64,000 nt of DNA from Devosia sp. ZB163 (GTDB taxonomy: Bacteria; Pseudomonadota; Alphaproteobacteria; Rhizobiales; Devosiaceae). The stretch covers positions 41,777-105,776 of the forward strand of contig NZ_JAQRMY010000001.1 of assembly GCF_028613635.1 (NCBI RefSeq), read 5' to 3'. The notes beneath the pieces were generated by a model. It saw nothing but the letters and a program-made list of their open reading frames with translations, did not search any database and was not told the DNA's origin. Both the position numbers and the translations under genes were made by a program. Positions 31,536 to 40,257 of the stretch are shown in pieces; the first letter of the stretch is position 1, and every line of letters starts with the position of its first letter.

Positions 31536-32084
31536 GTGGCGGAAAACGACAAAGAGCAGCAGATCCTTTCGGGGGCACGGCGGCTCATCCTGCGCCAGGG
31601 CCTGCGCGCCACCTCGATGGAGGCGATTGCCCAGGAGGCGCGGGTCGCCAAGCCCACGCTCTACAAGTACTTCCGGGACAAGAACGAGGTCTTCGAGGCC
31701 ATCCTTGCCGAGCTCATGACCGAGCTGCACGCGAACTTCGCCAGAGCCCTGCACGGCGATGGCCCTGTCGTCGCCCGGCTGGGCGCGGCGCTCGCGGCCA
31801 AGTACGGCGCCATCTCGCGCCTCCTCGGCGATTCCCCGCATGCCGACGAGCTCTATGACGAGCACGAACGCGTCCGGCCCGAGGTGCGGGCCACCGAGAA
31901 TGTCATCGAGCGGATGGTGGCCGAGGAACTCGGCACGGCCGGCGCCGCCGACCCCGAAGCCCTCGCCTGCCTCGTCCTCGACGCCGCCTACGGCATCAAG
32001 CGCAAGGCCCGCCCCACCGACGACATCGGCCCGGCGATCCGCCTGCTGGTCGAGCGGCTGGTGGGGCCGGAAGTGAAGGGGTAG
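31536..32084 (+). CDS. TetR family transcriptional regulator
   Basis: 182 residues from GTG. N-terminal helix-turn-helix (about residues 7-53) contains ILRQGLRATSMEAIAQEARVAKPTLYKYFRDKNEVF, with the family's YKYF recognition-helix motif. The C-terminal ligand domain is helical and variable. It is divergent from the epimerase-like gene and probably represses it and itself. The inducer is unknown. Confidence 0.92.
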   Translation: MAENDKEQQILSGARRLILRQGLRATSMEAIAQEARVAKPTLYKYFRDKNEVFEAILAELMTELHANFARALHGDGPVVARLGAALAAKYGAISRLLGDSPHADELYDEHERVRPEVRATENVIERMVAEELGTAGAADPEALACLVLDAAYGIKRKARPTDDIGPAIRLLVERLVGPEVKG

Positions 32085-32117
32085 CGACGAGCCACCTGCA
32101 AAGTCTCGGTCGGGCCT

Positions 32118-32163
32118 CCTTCTCCCCTTGTGGGAGAAGGTGCCCGAAGGGCGGATGAGGGGG
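32118..32163. repeat. RIME/REP-like palindromic repeat
   Basis: CTTCTCCCCTTGTGGGAGAAG hairpin split here as arms around TTGT, then GCCCGAAGGGC and CGGATGAGGGG. Lies after the TetR gene. Confidence 0.75.
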
Positions 32164-32200
32164 TCGCCCCCACCCACCAGCCTGCGTGGAAGGTGCCGGC

Positions 32201-33211
32201 CTAGACCGTCGCCCACCCCCCGCTCTTCTCGCTGGCAAAGATCGCGTCCAGCACCTTCATCGAACTGATCGCATCCTCGACGCCCCACTCCATCGGCTTG
32301 CCCTCGAGCACCGCCTTGCAGAACGCATTGGCCTGCTCGGTATACTGGTCGCAGGGCGGGATGATCTCGCGGCGCGACAGGTGCCCATCCGGCGAATAGC
32401 CGTTGTCGATGATGATGGCCGTCGCCGTATCCGCCGGAGCGTTGAACGGGACGACCAGTTCCACCCGGCCCTTGGTGCCGATCAGCTCGAGCGACTGGTG
32501 CCCCACCGACTGCGTCGAGCACACGAAGCTCGCCTGCTTGCCGCCGCCGAAATCGAGCAGCACCGAAGCGAGCCGGTCGGTCTTCAGCACCGGGTCGCGG
32601 TCGACCAGCGATACGGCCCGCAGCGGCTCCGCCCCGAACAGGAAGCGCGAGCCCGTGACCGGATAGCAGCCGATGTCATAGATGCCGCCGCCGCCGATAT
32701 CGGCCTGGTTGCGCACGTTCGTGGGGTCGGTGAGGTAGTAGGTGAAGACGCCGCGCACCGCCCTCAGCTCGCCCAGCTCGCCCGACCGCGCGATCTCCCG
32801 CGCCCGCTGCCATTGCGGGTGCCAGCGCACCATGAAGGCCTCGTAGAACACGATGTCCTTGGGCAGCTGGCGCAGCTGCTCGGCCTCTTTCGCATTGAGC
32901 GCGATCGGCTTTTCGCACAGCACGTGCTTGCCGGCCTTGGCGGCGGCGAGCGTCATCGGCACGTGCAGGTGATTGGGCAGCGGATTGTAGATCGCATCGA
33001 CATTGGGGTCGGCGAGCAGCGCCTCGTAGCTGCCATGGGCCTTCGCCTTGCCGGTGAGCCCGAGCTCGGCGATGTACTCCTCGGCCTTGCCGAGGTCGCG
33101 CGAAGCCACCGCCACCACTTCGCTCAGCGGCGACTTCATGATCGCCGGCGTGACCTTCTTGAGCCCGATATTGGCAGTCGACAGAATGCCCCAGCGCACC
33201 TTCTTGGTCAT
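32201..33211 (-). CDS. Gfo/Idh/MocA family oxidoreductase
   Basis: 336 residues from MTKKVRWGILSTANIG. NAD(P)-binding N-terminus (GILSTANIGLKK), the family signature EKPIALNAKEAEQL and an extended beta-sheet C-terminal domain. The substrate, probably a sugar or polyol, cannot be told from the sequence. Stands alone; a start further upstream would add 97 residues without family similarity. Unrelated to the inositol cluster by position. Confidence 0.9.
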   Translation of the reverse strand: MTKKVRWGILSTANIGLKKVTPAIMKSPLSEVVAVASRDLGKAEEYIAELGLTGKAKAHGSYEALLADPNVDAIYNPLPNHLHVPMTLAAAKAGKHVLCEKPIALNAKEAEQLRQLPKDIVFYEAFMVRWHPQWQRAREIARSGELGELRAVRGVFTYYLTDPTNVRNQADIGGGGIYDIGCYPVTGSRFLFGAEPLRAVSLVDRDPVLKTDRLASVLLDFGGGKQASFVCSTQSVGHQSLELIGTKGRVELVVPFNAPADTATAIIIDNGYSPDGHLSRREIIPPCDQYTEQANAFCKAVLEGKPMEWGVEDAISSMKVLDAIFASEKSGGWATV

Positions 33212-33377
33212 GCAAAACCTCCCTGAAATGACGGGCGACCCTAACGGATGGACAGCGTCACTGCCATACATGTTATGACAATCCCGGATCGCGCCTCCGA
33301 TCAGCCCTTCGTGATTTCCGTTGGCCGGACGCCGGAAGGCGCATAGTCTCTGCCGGTCACTCCCGGAGGAGGCATCG

Positions 33378-33755
33378 ATGCGGCTTCGCACACTGCTCCT
33401 GAGTATCGCGCTTGCCACCATGGCGCCCGCGCTGCCTGCGCTGGCGCACCACGGCTGGACCTGGGCCGTGGACGAGCTGTCCGAGCTCACCGGCACCGTC
33501 AAGGCGGTCTATGTCGGCAACCCGCACGCCACGCTCGACCTCGATGTCGACGGCGTCGTCTGGCACGTCGAACTCGCACCGCCCGGCCCCACCATGGCGA
33601 CCGGCTTCACCGAAGAGACGGTCAAGCCCGGCGATCAGGTGACCGCCATCGGCAACCGCTCCAAGGATCCCAACGAGACGCGGATGAAGGCGGTGCGCAT
33701 CACCGCGGGCGGCAAGAACTACGACATCTACCCGGCGCGCGTACCCCAGGACTGA
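33378..33755 (+). CDS. Secreted DUF6152-like protein
   Basis: 125 residues. GGAGGAGG ribosome site and clean signal peptide ending before HHGWTWAVDELSELTG. The mature part has TVKAVYVGNPHATLDLDVDG and VKPGDQVTAIGNRS, features of the DUF6152 family, whose N-terminal His-His suggests metal binding. It ends 2 bp before the membrane protein gene and is probably co-transcribed and paired with it. Confidence 0.78.
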   Translation: MRLRTLLLSIALATMAPALPALAHHGWTWAVDELSELTGTVKAVYVGNPHATLDLDVDGVVWHVELAPPGPTMATGFTEETVKPGDQVTAIGNRSKDPNETRMKAVRITAGGKNYDIYPARVPQD

Positions 33756-33757
33756 AC

Positions 33758-34201
33758 ATGGAGGAGGCGCTGGGGGCGATAGAGCAATTGGGCGTCGTCC
33801 AGGCGCTCAAGACCTCCTTTTTCGCCTACCCCGTCGTCAACGCCCTCCACATCCTCGCGATCGGCGCCCTGGTCACCACCGTCATCCTGATGGACCTCAA
33901 GCTGCTCGGCCTCTTCGACGAGATGCCCGAGCCGCATTTCATCCGGCTTCTCCGCCGCATCGCGCTCGGCGCCTTCGTGGTCGCCAGCGCCACCGGCCTC
34001 GCGCTCTTTTCCGTCCGCGCCAGCGAATATGCGGCCATGCCGCTGTTCTGGGCCAAGATGGGCCTGATCGGCCTCGCCGCCCTCAACTTCATCGCCTTCA
34101 TCACGATCCGCAACGGCCCGAGGCGCGTCTTTGCCCTGGTATCGATCACCCTGTGGCCGCTGGCCCTGCTCGCCGGACGCTTCCTCGGCTTCGTGCTTTG
34201 A
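33758..34201 (+). CDS. DUF6644-like integral membrane protein
   Basis: 147 residues with four predicted helices and a His in the first (YPVVNALHILAIGALV), matching DUF6644-type heme or copper-related membrane proteins. Follows the DUF6152 gene by 2 bp, the usual pairing for these two families. Function unknown. Confidence 0.75.
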   Translation: MEEALGAIEQLGVVQALKTSFFAYPVVNALHILAIGALVTTVILMDLKLLGLFDEMPEPHFIRLLRRIALGAFVVASATGLALFSVRASEYAAMPLFWAKMGLIGLAALNFIAFITIRNGPRRVFALVSITLWPLALLAGRFLGFVL

Positions 34202-34241
34202 GCAAGGGGCGGGATGGAAACACGCGTCAGTGGAGGACGGC

Positions 34242-34952
34242 ATGCCGGGGTTCGACGTCGGTTTCGTGATCTTCCCGCAGCTCACCCTGCTCGATTTCGC
34301 CGGCCCCTTCGAGGTCCTGAGCCGGCTCGGGACCCCGCCCTCGGTCTCGGTGCCGAGCCGTCTCCCCCAGACGAGGGTCCATGTTGCGGCGAGAACCATG
34401 GCGCCGGTGATGAGCGACCGCGGCCTCGCGGTCCTCCCCACCTGCACCTTCGAGGATTGCCCGCCGCTCGACCTCATCTGCGTTCCGGGTGGCGGCGGTG
34501 TTGCGGAAGCCCTCGGCAATCCCGAAACGGTCGAGTTCGTGCGCCGCCAGGCGGCAGGCGCCACCTATGTGTGCTCGGTCTGCATGGGCGCGTTCCTGCT
34601 AGGAGCTGCCGGCCTGCTGCAGGGGCGGAAAGCCGCGACGCACTGGGCCTATGTCGACCTGCTGCCGCTGGTCGGCGCCACTCACGCCCATGGGCGGGTG
34701 GTGCAGGATGGCCGCATCTACACCTCCGGCGGCGTCACCGCCGGGATCGACTTCGGCTTCCGCATCCTTGCCGATCTCGCCGGCGCGGAGGTGGCACAGG
34801 CCGTCCAGCTCGGGATCGAATACGATCCTGCGCCGCCCTTCGACGCCGGCCACCCGGCAAAGGCCTCCGAGGCCGCCATCGCCCTCATGGTCCAGCGCAA
34901 CGCCGGCGCCCACGCCGAAATCCGCCGACGCCTCGAAGGCCGCGCGCCGTAG
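34242..34952 (+). CDS. DJ-1/PfpI family protein (isonitrile hydratase-like)
   Basis: 236 residues from MPGFDVGFVIFPQLTL. Nucleophile elbow VCSVCMGAFLLG (Cys114), an Asp18 in LLDFAGP and the ATHWAY segment (Thr133) match the catalytic set of isonitrile hydratase (InhA) and related GATase1-like proteins. Whether it hydrates isonitriles is inferred; other glyoxalase III/transcription-factor-like members share the fold. No AraC domain is fused. Confidence 0.82.
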   Translation: MPGFDVGFVIFPQLTLLDFAGPFEVLSRLGTPPSVSVPSRLPQTRVHVAARTMAPVMSDRGLAVLPTCTFEDCPPLDLICVPGGGGVAEALGNPETVEFVRRQAAGATYVCSVCMGAFLLGAAGLLQGRKAATHWAYVDLLPLVGATHAHGRVVQDGRIYTSGGVTAGIDFGFRILADLAGAEVAQAVQLGIEYDPAPPFDAGHPAKASEAAIALMVQRNAGAHAEIRRRLEGRAP

Positions 34953-34955
34953 CCC

Positions 34956-36149
34956 CTAGGCCGCCTGCCCCGCTGCCCAGCCGCTGGCCCAGGCCCACTG
35001 GAAGTTATAGCCGCCCAGCCACCCGGTGACATCGACCGCTTCTCCGACGAAATAGAGCCCGGGGACGGTCCGCGCCGCCATGGTGGTGGAGTCGAGGCCG
35101 TCCGTGTCGATGCCACCCAGCGTCACCTCCGCCGTGCGATAGCCCTCCGAGCCGGTCGGCTTGATGGTCCAGCGGCGCAGCGCATCCTCGATCTTCTGGA
35201 AGCTCTTGTCGCTCATGTCGCCCATCATGGTGGTGATGCCGATCTCTTCGGCCAGCATCTGGGCGAGGCGCTTGGCGAGGTGGTTGGAGAGCACCGTCTG
35301 GAGCGCCAGCTTGGGCGTATCGCTGCGAGCCTCGCGCAGGATGTCGCCGAGGTCGCCATTGGGGAACAGGTCGATGACGATCGCGTCGCCCTCGCGCCAG
35401 TAGCTCGAAATCTGAAGGATCGCCGGACCGGAAAGCCCGCGATGGGTGAAGAGCATCGCCTCATCGAAGCTCTTCTTGCGCACCGAAATCCGCGTTGGAT
35501 CGACGGCAATGCCGCTCAGCGGCGCCAGCCGCTCGAGAATGCGCGGCTCGAACGTCAGCGGCACCAGCGCCGGCCGCGTCTCGGTGACCTTCAGCCCGAA
35601 CTGCGTCGCGAGCTGATAGGCCAGCCCCGTCGCCCCCATCTTGGGGATCGACTTGCCCCCGGTGGCGACGACCAGCGCCGCCCCCGTGAAGGACGCATCG
35701 GCAGCATTCACCGTGAACACGCCGTCGGCATGCGTGACGCCCTCGATCACCGTCTCGAGCCGCAGCGTGCCGCCGGCCTTGCGCAGTTCCGCCAGCAGCA
35801 GGTTGATGATCTGCTGGCTCGAGCCGTCGCAGAACAGCTGCCCCAGCGTCTTCTCGTGGAACGGGATCGAATAGGCATCGACCAGTGCGATGAACTTGTC
35901 CGGCGTGTAGCGGGCCAGGGCCGACAGTGCGAACCGCGGGTTCTGGCTGAGGAAGCGGTCGCGTCCCGCCTTCACCGTCGCGTTGATATTGGTGAAGTTG
36001 CAGCGCCCGCCGCCCGAGATGCGGATCTTCTCGCCGGCGGTCTTGGCGTGATCGAGCACGATCACCTTGCGCCCGCGCTTGCCGGCCTCGATCGCGGCCA
36101 TGAGTCCCGCCGCGCCGGCGCCGAGGACGATGATGTCATATTGGGTCAT
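34956..36149 (-). CDS. BaiN/RdsA-type flavoprotein oxidoreductase (HI0933-like)
   Basis: 397 residues from MTQYDIIVLGAG; a GTG three codons upstream is an alternative. FAD-binding GAGAAGLMAAIEAGKRG, then IRISGGGRCNFTNI typical of HI0933/YhiN proteins, and a second binding motif LVVATGGKSIPKMG. The C-terminus GLYFVGEAVDVTGWLGGYNFQ is characteristic. The family includes reductive dehydroxylases, but the substrate here is unknown. Confidence 0.9.
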   Translation of the reverse strand: MTQYDIIVLGAGAAGLMAAIEAGKRGRKVIVLDHAKTAGEKIRISGGGRCNFTNINATVKAGRDRFLSQNPRFALSALARYTPDKFIALVDAYSIPFHEKTLGQLFCDGSSQQIINLLLAELRKAGGTLRLETVIEGVTHADGVFTVNAADASFTGAALVVATGGKSIPKMGATGLAYQLATQFGLKVTETRPALVPLTFEPRILERLAPLSGIAVDPTRISVRKKSFDEAMLFTHRGLSGPAILQISSYWREGDAIVIDLFPNGDLGDILREARSDTPKLALQTVLSNHLAKRLAQMLAEEIGITTMMGDMSDKSFQKIEDALRRWTIKPTGSEGYRTAEVTLGGIDTDGLDSTTMAARTVPGLYFVGEAVDVTGWLGGYNFQWAWASGWAAGQAA

Positions 36150-36440
36150 GCCGATCACCTATCGCGCCCGTCGCAGGGCGACAAGCTGCCGGGGCCGGGT
36201 GCGGGTGGGCGACCGCACCACCCCACGACCCGGCCTGCCGCGACAGGACAATCACGAGCAAGAACGATCCATCTCGCTACAGTATTGATGCTTGTTGGAT
36301 TTGACGAATGCACCATACGTCGCCATAGACACCCACCATCGACCAGAAAGATGTCACGACATATCGGGGGAACATTGCAGGGCATGGTCTGAATGCAGGC
36401 AGAAAGGTTCGAACCGCTGCCCTATTTGGAGAAACGGATC

Positions 36441-36824
36441 ATGAGAAAGCACATCCTCGTCATTGCAGCTGCGGGTTTGATTGCCGCGACGGTCGGCGAA
36501 GCCGCGGCAGCCAACATCTGGAAAAACTACGGCTCCGGCAACAGCAACGGAGTCATCCAGATCGGCCCCAACTATTCCAGGACCGTGCAGAAGGGCGACG
36601 ACAACAAGAACTACGGCGTGCAGGCTGGCGCCTACAACAAGGCCGTTACCCGCCAGAATGGCGACGGCAACACCAACGTCTTCGTCCAGGTCGGCAAGGG
36701 CAACGAGGCCAAGACCCAGCAGAGCGGCGGCGGCAACACGGCTGTCACGATCCAGGTCGGCAAGGACAACACCTCCTCCATCTCGCAGAGCAATGGCCTG
36801 CGGACCACCTCCAATCCCGACTGA
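36441..36824 (+). CDS. Curlin-repeat secreted protein (CsgA/CsgB-like)
   Basis: 127 residues. Signal peptide ending near AAAANIW (about residue 24). Four curlin-type repeats of about 20 residues follow: around 32-53, 54-75, 76-97 and 98-119, each with an N-x5-Q-type ladder (for example NGVIQIG, NYGVQAG, NVFVQVG and TVTIQVG-like VTIQVG) and Q near the end. This is the beta-helical amyloid fold of curli subunits. No csg secretion genes are in the window, so the export route is unknown. Confidence 0.82.
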   Translation: MRKHILVIAAAGLIAATVGEAAAANIWKNYGSGNSNGVIQIGPNYSRTVQKGDDNKNYGVQAGAYNKAVTRQNGDGNTNVFVQVGKGNEAKTQQSGGGNTAVTIQVGKDNTSSISQSNGLRTTSNPD

Positions 36825-36897
36825 GACCGGGCGAGGCCGCCCGGCCCAGCGCCGGGCGGCTACTCCTTCAGTAGCGTAGGCAATTTCCTACAGGTGA

Positions 36898-36925
36898 TTG
36901 ACTCTTGGCCAAACTGGCGTAGAAA
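36898..36925 (+). promoter_or_regulatory. Putative sigma70 promoter for asd leader transcript
   Basis: TTGACT at 36898-36903 with a 16-bp spacer to TAGAAA at 36920-36925; the start would be near 36932, about 25 nt before the leader Met. Confidence 0.4.
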
Positions 36926-36957
36926 CGCGGCGCCGTTTGGAAAGGGATCGGTGCGCC

Positions 36958-37053
36958 ATGCGCATGGACCAGATGATGTCAGCGACGACCGCGGAGGCCA
37001 CGGGCCCCGGCGCGCTGCTCATGGCGGCGACCAAAACCACCAAAACCCCCTGA
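36958..37053 (+). CDS. Possible Thr/Lys-rich leader peptide upstream of asd
   Basis: A 31-codon frame starting MRMDQMMSATT and ending in ATKTTKTP, so the last eight residues hold four Thr and two Lys, with Met codons near the start. Thr, Lys and Met are the end products of the pathway that Asd feeds. The stop is followed by two stable inverted repeats (37063-37088, with CCCC/GGGG inside; 37105-37118, GGACC/GGTCC). AAAGGGA lies 12 bases upstream as a weak ribosome site. The fit to amino-acid attenuation is good but unproven. Confidence 0.45.
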   Translation: MRMDQMMSATTAEATGPGALLMAATKTTKTP

Positions 37054-37062
37054 GCCGTCCCC

Positions 37063-37125
37063 GGGCCATCCCCGCCGGGGAGCGGCCCGAGCCATGCGTG
37101 CCGCGGACCGGTTGGTCCAGCGCGG
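37063..37125 (+). promoter_or_regulatory. Hairpins following the leader peptide (possible attenuator)
   Basis: First stem GGGCC/GGCCC with an inner CCCC-GCC-GGGG; second stem GGACC-GGTT-GGTCC, extended by CCGCG/CGCGG with an internal bulge. A four-T run appears only at 37147-37150, close to the asd ATG, so a classical U-tract terminator is not obvious; control could act on asd translation start. Confidence 0.4.
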
Positions 37126-37154
37126 GGGACTGAAGGCAAAGAGGACTTTTCAAA

Positions 37155-38195
37155 ATGGGTTATCGCGTCGCTGTCATCGGGGCCACGGGCAATGTGGGCC
37201 GTGAAATGCTCAACATCCTCGATGAGCGGAAGTTTCCCGCTTCCGAGGTGATCGCGCTCGCCTCGGCCCGCAGCCAGGGCCAGGAGATCAGCTTCGGCGA
37301 CAAGCGCCTCAAGGTGCAGAACCTCGAGAATTTCGACTTCTCGAACGTCGATTTCGCCCTGATGAGCGCCGGCTCCACGGTCGCCAAGGAGTATGGCGAG
37401 AAGATCGGCGCCACCGGCTGCATCGTCGTCGATAACTCGAGCTTCTGGCGCTACCACGCCGATGTGCCGCTGATCGTGCCCGAGGTGAACGCCCACGTGC
37501 TCGATGCGTACATGGCCCGCAACGACCGCAAGAACATCATCGCCAACCCCAACTGCTCGACCGCCCAGATGGTGGTGGCGCTGAAGCCGCTGCACGATCT
37601 CGCCAGGATCAAGCGCGTGGTGGTGGCGACCTACCAGTCGGTGTCGGGCGCCGGCAAGGAAGGCGTCGACGAGCTCTGGGCCCAGACCAAGGGCATCTTC
37701 GTCAACGACACGCCGACCCCCCGGAAGTTCTCCAAGCAGATCGCCTTCAACGTCATCCCGCACATCGATGTGTTCATGGAGGATGGCTACACGAAGGAAG
37801 AGTGGAAGATGGTCGCCGAGACCAAGAAGATCCTCGATCCCAAGATCAAGGTGACCGCAACCTGCGTGCGCGTGCCCGTCTTCGTCGGCCACTCCGAGGC
37901 GATCAACCTCGAGTTCGAGAACTCCATCACCGCCGACGAGGCACGTGACGCCCTGCGCGAGGCCGCCGGCATCTCCGTCATCGACAAGCGCGAAGCCGGC
38001 GGCTACGCCACCCCGATCGAGGCGGTGGGCGAGTACGACACCTACGTGTCCCGCATCCGCGAGGACGTGACGGTCGAGAACGGCATCGCCATGTGGGTGG
38101 TCTCGGACAACCTCCGCAAGGGCGCCGCCCTCAACACCGTCCAGATCCTCGAAACCCTCATCGAGCGCAACCTCGTGGAAAAGAAGGCGGCGTAA
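37155..38195 (+). CDS. asd: Aspartate-semialdehyde dehydrogenase
   Basis: Reduces aspartyl-phosphate to aspartate-semialdehyde, the branch point to Lys/DAP, Met and Thr. 346 residues. NADP-binding GATGNVGREML (9-19) and catalytic Cys134 in NPNCSTAQM; the substrate-binding VFVGHSEAINLEFE region follows. It is well preceded by AGAGGAC. Its own leader region (36898-37125) suggests amino-acid control. Confidence 0.96.
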   Translation: MGYRVAVIGATGNVGREMLNILDERKFPASEVIALASARSQGQEISFGDKRLKVQNLENFDFSNVDFALMSAGSTVAKEYGEKIGATGCIVVDNSSFWRYHADVPLIVPEVNAHVLDAYMARNDRKNIIANPNCSTAQMVVALKPLHDLARIKRVVVATYQSVSGAGKEGVDELWAQTKGIFVNDTPTPRKFSKQIAFNVIPHIDVFMEDGYTKEEWKMVAETKKILDPKIKVTATCVRVPVFVGHSEAINLEFENSITADEARDALREAAGISVIDKREAGGYATPIEAVGEYDTYVSRIREDVTVENGIAMWVVSDNLRKGAALNTVQILETLIERNLVEKKAA

Positions 38196-38216
38196 GGGAA
38201 GGACCTTGGGCCGCAT

Positions 38217-38343
38217 CCCCTCACCCGTCCCGGCTGCGCCGGTCCACCCTCTCCCCGACGGGGGGAGGAACACCGGCGGCACGGCCGGCGCCCTTGTCTT
38301 CTCCCCGTCGGGGAGAAGGTGGCGCGCCGCGCCGGATGAGGGG
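38217..38343. repeat. RIME/REP-like composite repeat
   Basis: Two large hairpins (CTCTCCCCGACGGGG type and CTTCTCCCCGTCGGGGAGAAG type) in opposite orientation with a GC spacer, ending GGCGCGC-CGCGCC and CGGATGAGGGG. Confidence 0.8.
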
Positions 38344-38387
38344 CGCAAGGCACGATCGTCCATTCGCCACGGCGCCCCGAGACATCC

Positions 38388-39260
38388 ATGTCCCCCCGCG
38401 ACCTGATCCTCGCCCTCTTCGTCGTCACCGTCTGGGGCGTCAACTTCATCGCCATCCGCTGGGGTGTCGACGAGGTGGCCCCGCTCCTGATGACGGCGTT
38501 GCGCTACCTGCTCGCCGCCATCCCCGCGGTGTTCTTCATCCGCCGCCCCGCCGTCTCGCTCCCCATCCTCGTCGGCTATGGCTTCGCCATCGGCGTCGCG
38601 CAGTTCGGCCTGCTGTTCATGGCCATCCACCTCGGCATGCCCGCCGGGCTGAGCTCGCTGGTGATGCAGCTCCAGGCCTTCTTCACCATCGCGCTCGCCG
38701 TCATCTTCCTCGGCGAACGCCCGAGCCCGCTGCAATGGGCCGGCGCCGCCATCGCCTTTCTCGGCATCGGCCTCATCGGCCTCGAGCGGCTCGAGGGCGC
38801 CGCGTTCCTGCCGTTGCTGCTCACCATCGCCGCCGCCTTCTTCTGGGGCGTGGGCAACATCGTCACCAAGAAGGCCGGCAAGGTCGACATGCTGAGCTTC
38901 GTCGTCTGGTCCTCGCTCGTCCCGCCGCTCCCCATGCTGGCGCTGTCGCTGATCTTCGAGCCCGGCGCCATCCCGGCCGCAGCTGAGAACCTCACCTGGC
39001 AGGGCGGCGGCTCGCTGCTCTTCATCGCCTATGCCTCGACCCTGTTCGGCTACGGCGTCTGGTCGATGCTGCTCTCGCGCTACCCGGCCGGGCTCGTCGC
39101 CCCCTTCTCGCTGCTGGTCCCCATCGCCGGCATGGGCAGCGCCGCGCTGCTCCTGCACGAGACCATCAGCGGCATCGAGATCGCCGGCAGCCTCCTCGTC
39201 TTCGTCGGGCTGCTGATCAACGTCTTCGGCCCGCGCCTCCTGAAACGGGCGCCCGCATGA
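38388..39260 (+). CDS. EamA/DMT family transporter
   Basis: 290 residues with ten predicted helices in two EamA repeats (about 8-128 and 148-283). The motif ITVWGVNFIAIRWG-like VVTVWGVNFIAIRWG opens the first repeat. These drug/metabolite transporters export amino acids or other metabolites. It overlaps the GNAT gene by 4 bp. The substrate is unknown. Confidence 0.88.
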   Translation: MSPRDLILALFVVTVWGVNFIAIRWGVDEVAPLLMTALRYLLAAIPAVFFIRRPAVSLPILVGYGFAIGVAQFGLLFMAIHLGMPAGLSSLVMQLQAFFTIALAVIFLGERPSPLQWAGAAIAFLGIGLIGLERLEGAAFLPLLLTIAAAFFWGVGNIVTKKAGKVDMLSFVVWSSLVPPLPMLALSLIFEPGAIPAAAENLTWQGGGSLLFIAYASTLFGYGVWSMLLSRYPAGLVAPFSLLVPIAGMGSAALLLHETISGIEIAGSLLVFVGLLINVFGPRLLKRAPA

Positions 39261-39694
39261 CCACGCTCCGCCTCGCCACGCCCGATGATGCCGAGGCGAT
39301 CGCCGCCCTCTTCCGCCGCTCGCGCGCCCTCCTCGCCTTCCTCCCCGAGCTCCACACCGCCGAAGAGGATCTCGGCTTCGTCCGCGACGTCCTGCTCGCC
39401 ACCCACCGCGTCACCCTCGCCGAGCAGGGTGGACAGCTCCTCGGCTTCATGGCCGAGGCGGATGGCTGGATCAACCAGCTCTACCTCGACCCGGACACCC
39501 GCCGCTCCGGCATCGGCTCGCTGCTGCTCGACGACGCCAAGTCCCGCAGCGACACCCTCACCCTCTGGTGCTTCGCCGAAAACACCCCCGCCCGCGCCTT
39601 CTACGAAAAGCACGGCTTCACGCCCGTCGAGTTCACCGACGGCTCCGGCAACGAAGCCCGCCGCCCCGACGTCCGCTACGAGTGGAAGCGGTAG
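39257..39694 (+). CDS. GNAT family N-acetyltransferase
   Basis: 145 residues. The acetyl-CoA-binding motif A is YLDPDTRRSGIGSLLLDDAK, and the C-terminal NTPARAFYEKHGFTPVEF is the usual motif B. Substrate unknown. Translationally coupled to the EamA transporter by a 4-bp overlap. Confidence 0.9.
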   Translation: MTTLRLATPDDAEAIAALFRRSRALLAFLPELHTAEEDLGFVRDVLLATHRVTLAEQGGQLLGFMAEADGWINQLYLDPDTRRSGIGSLLLDDAKSRSDTLTLWCFAENTPARAFYEKHGFTPVEFTDGSGNEARRPDVRYEWKR

Positions 39695-39713
39695 CAGCGC
39701 ATGCAGCCATCGC

Positions 39714-39810
39714 CTCCCTCCCCCTTGAGGGGAGGGACTGAGGGAGGGGGTGGTCCGGTGATCACCGACGGACCCCCACCCCCAACCCCTCCCCTCAAGG
39801 GGGAGGGGAG
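39714..39810. repeat. C-rich inverted repeat pair
   Basis: CTCCCTCCCCCTTGAGGGGA-type and its reverse AACCCCTCCCCTCAAGGGGG-type flank GGTCCGGTGATCACCGACGGACC, forming one large hairpin with a palindromic centre. Confidence 0.7.
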
Positions 39811-39940
39811 CCCCAGCATCAGTGCCCATGAATGGGTTCAGCCCCTGGCCCCCAACCCAGTATCCCCCGTGTGCCTCCTTGCGCCCAACCGCGCATCGGA
39901 CTATTTCTCCACCGTTGGCCGGGGTTACCCGGCCGGCATG

Positions 39941-40078
39941 TTCTCAGGGCGGGGTGTAATTCCCCACCGGCGGTAACGGGAGAAATCCCGAAGCCCGCGA
40001 GCGCTTTCCAGTTCACTGGAAGGGTCAGCAGATCCGGTGCGATTCCGGGGCCGACGGTATAGTCCGGATGAAAGAGAA
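39941..40078 (+). promoter_or_regulatory. FMN riboswitch (RFN element)
   Basis: TTCTC (39941) pairs with GAGAA (40074-40078) as P1. The conserved blocks AGGGCGGGGTG, ATTCCCCACCGGCGGTAA, then CCCGAAGCCCGCGAGC, GGTCAGCAGATCCGGTG, ATTCCGGGGCCGACGGTA and AGTCCGGATG...AGAG are all present in order. It lies 193 bp upstream of a RibN-type transporter gene and should shut that gene when FMN is plentiful. Confidence 0.95.
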
Positions 40079-40228
40079 CGGGACAACGCGCTGGCATCCG
40101 CCGGCGCCCACGCCCCATTCGGGGCACGCTCCCACTAGGGAGCCGGGCGCCATCCCAGGCGGAGCCTGCTCAGGAAAGGTCGAGAGACTTTCCGGTTCGA
40201 GCGGGCGACCACCCAAGAGCGCCGATCC

Positions 40229-40257
40229 CCGTAACTCCCTGAGGGAACTGGTTACGG
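40229..40257 (+). promoter_or_regulatory. Hairpin just before the transporter ribosome site
   Basis: CCGTAAC (40229-40235) pairs with GTTACGG (40251-40257) around a small TCCC/GGGA stem. Its 3' arm overlaps the start of the GGAAAGGAT ribosome site, so it could be the riboswitch expression platform that hides translation initiation. Confidence 0.55.

Noticed and set aside
36894..37133. 79-codon frame overlapping the asd leader
   Set aside because: His/Gly/Arg-rich translation in another frame; the 31-codon leader with Thr/Lys codons is the better candidate.
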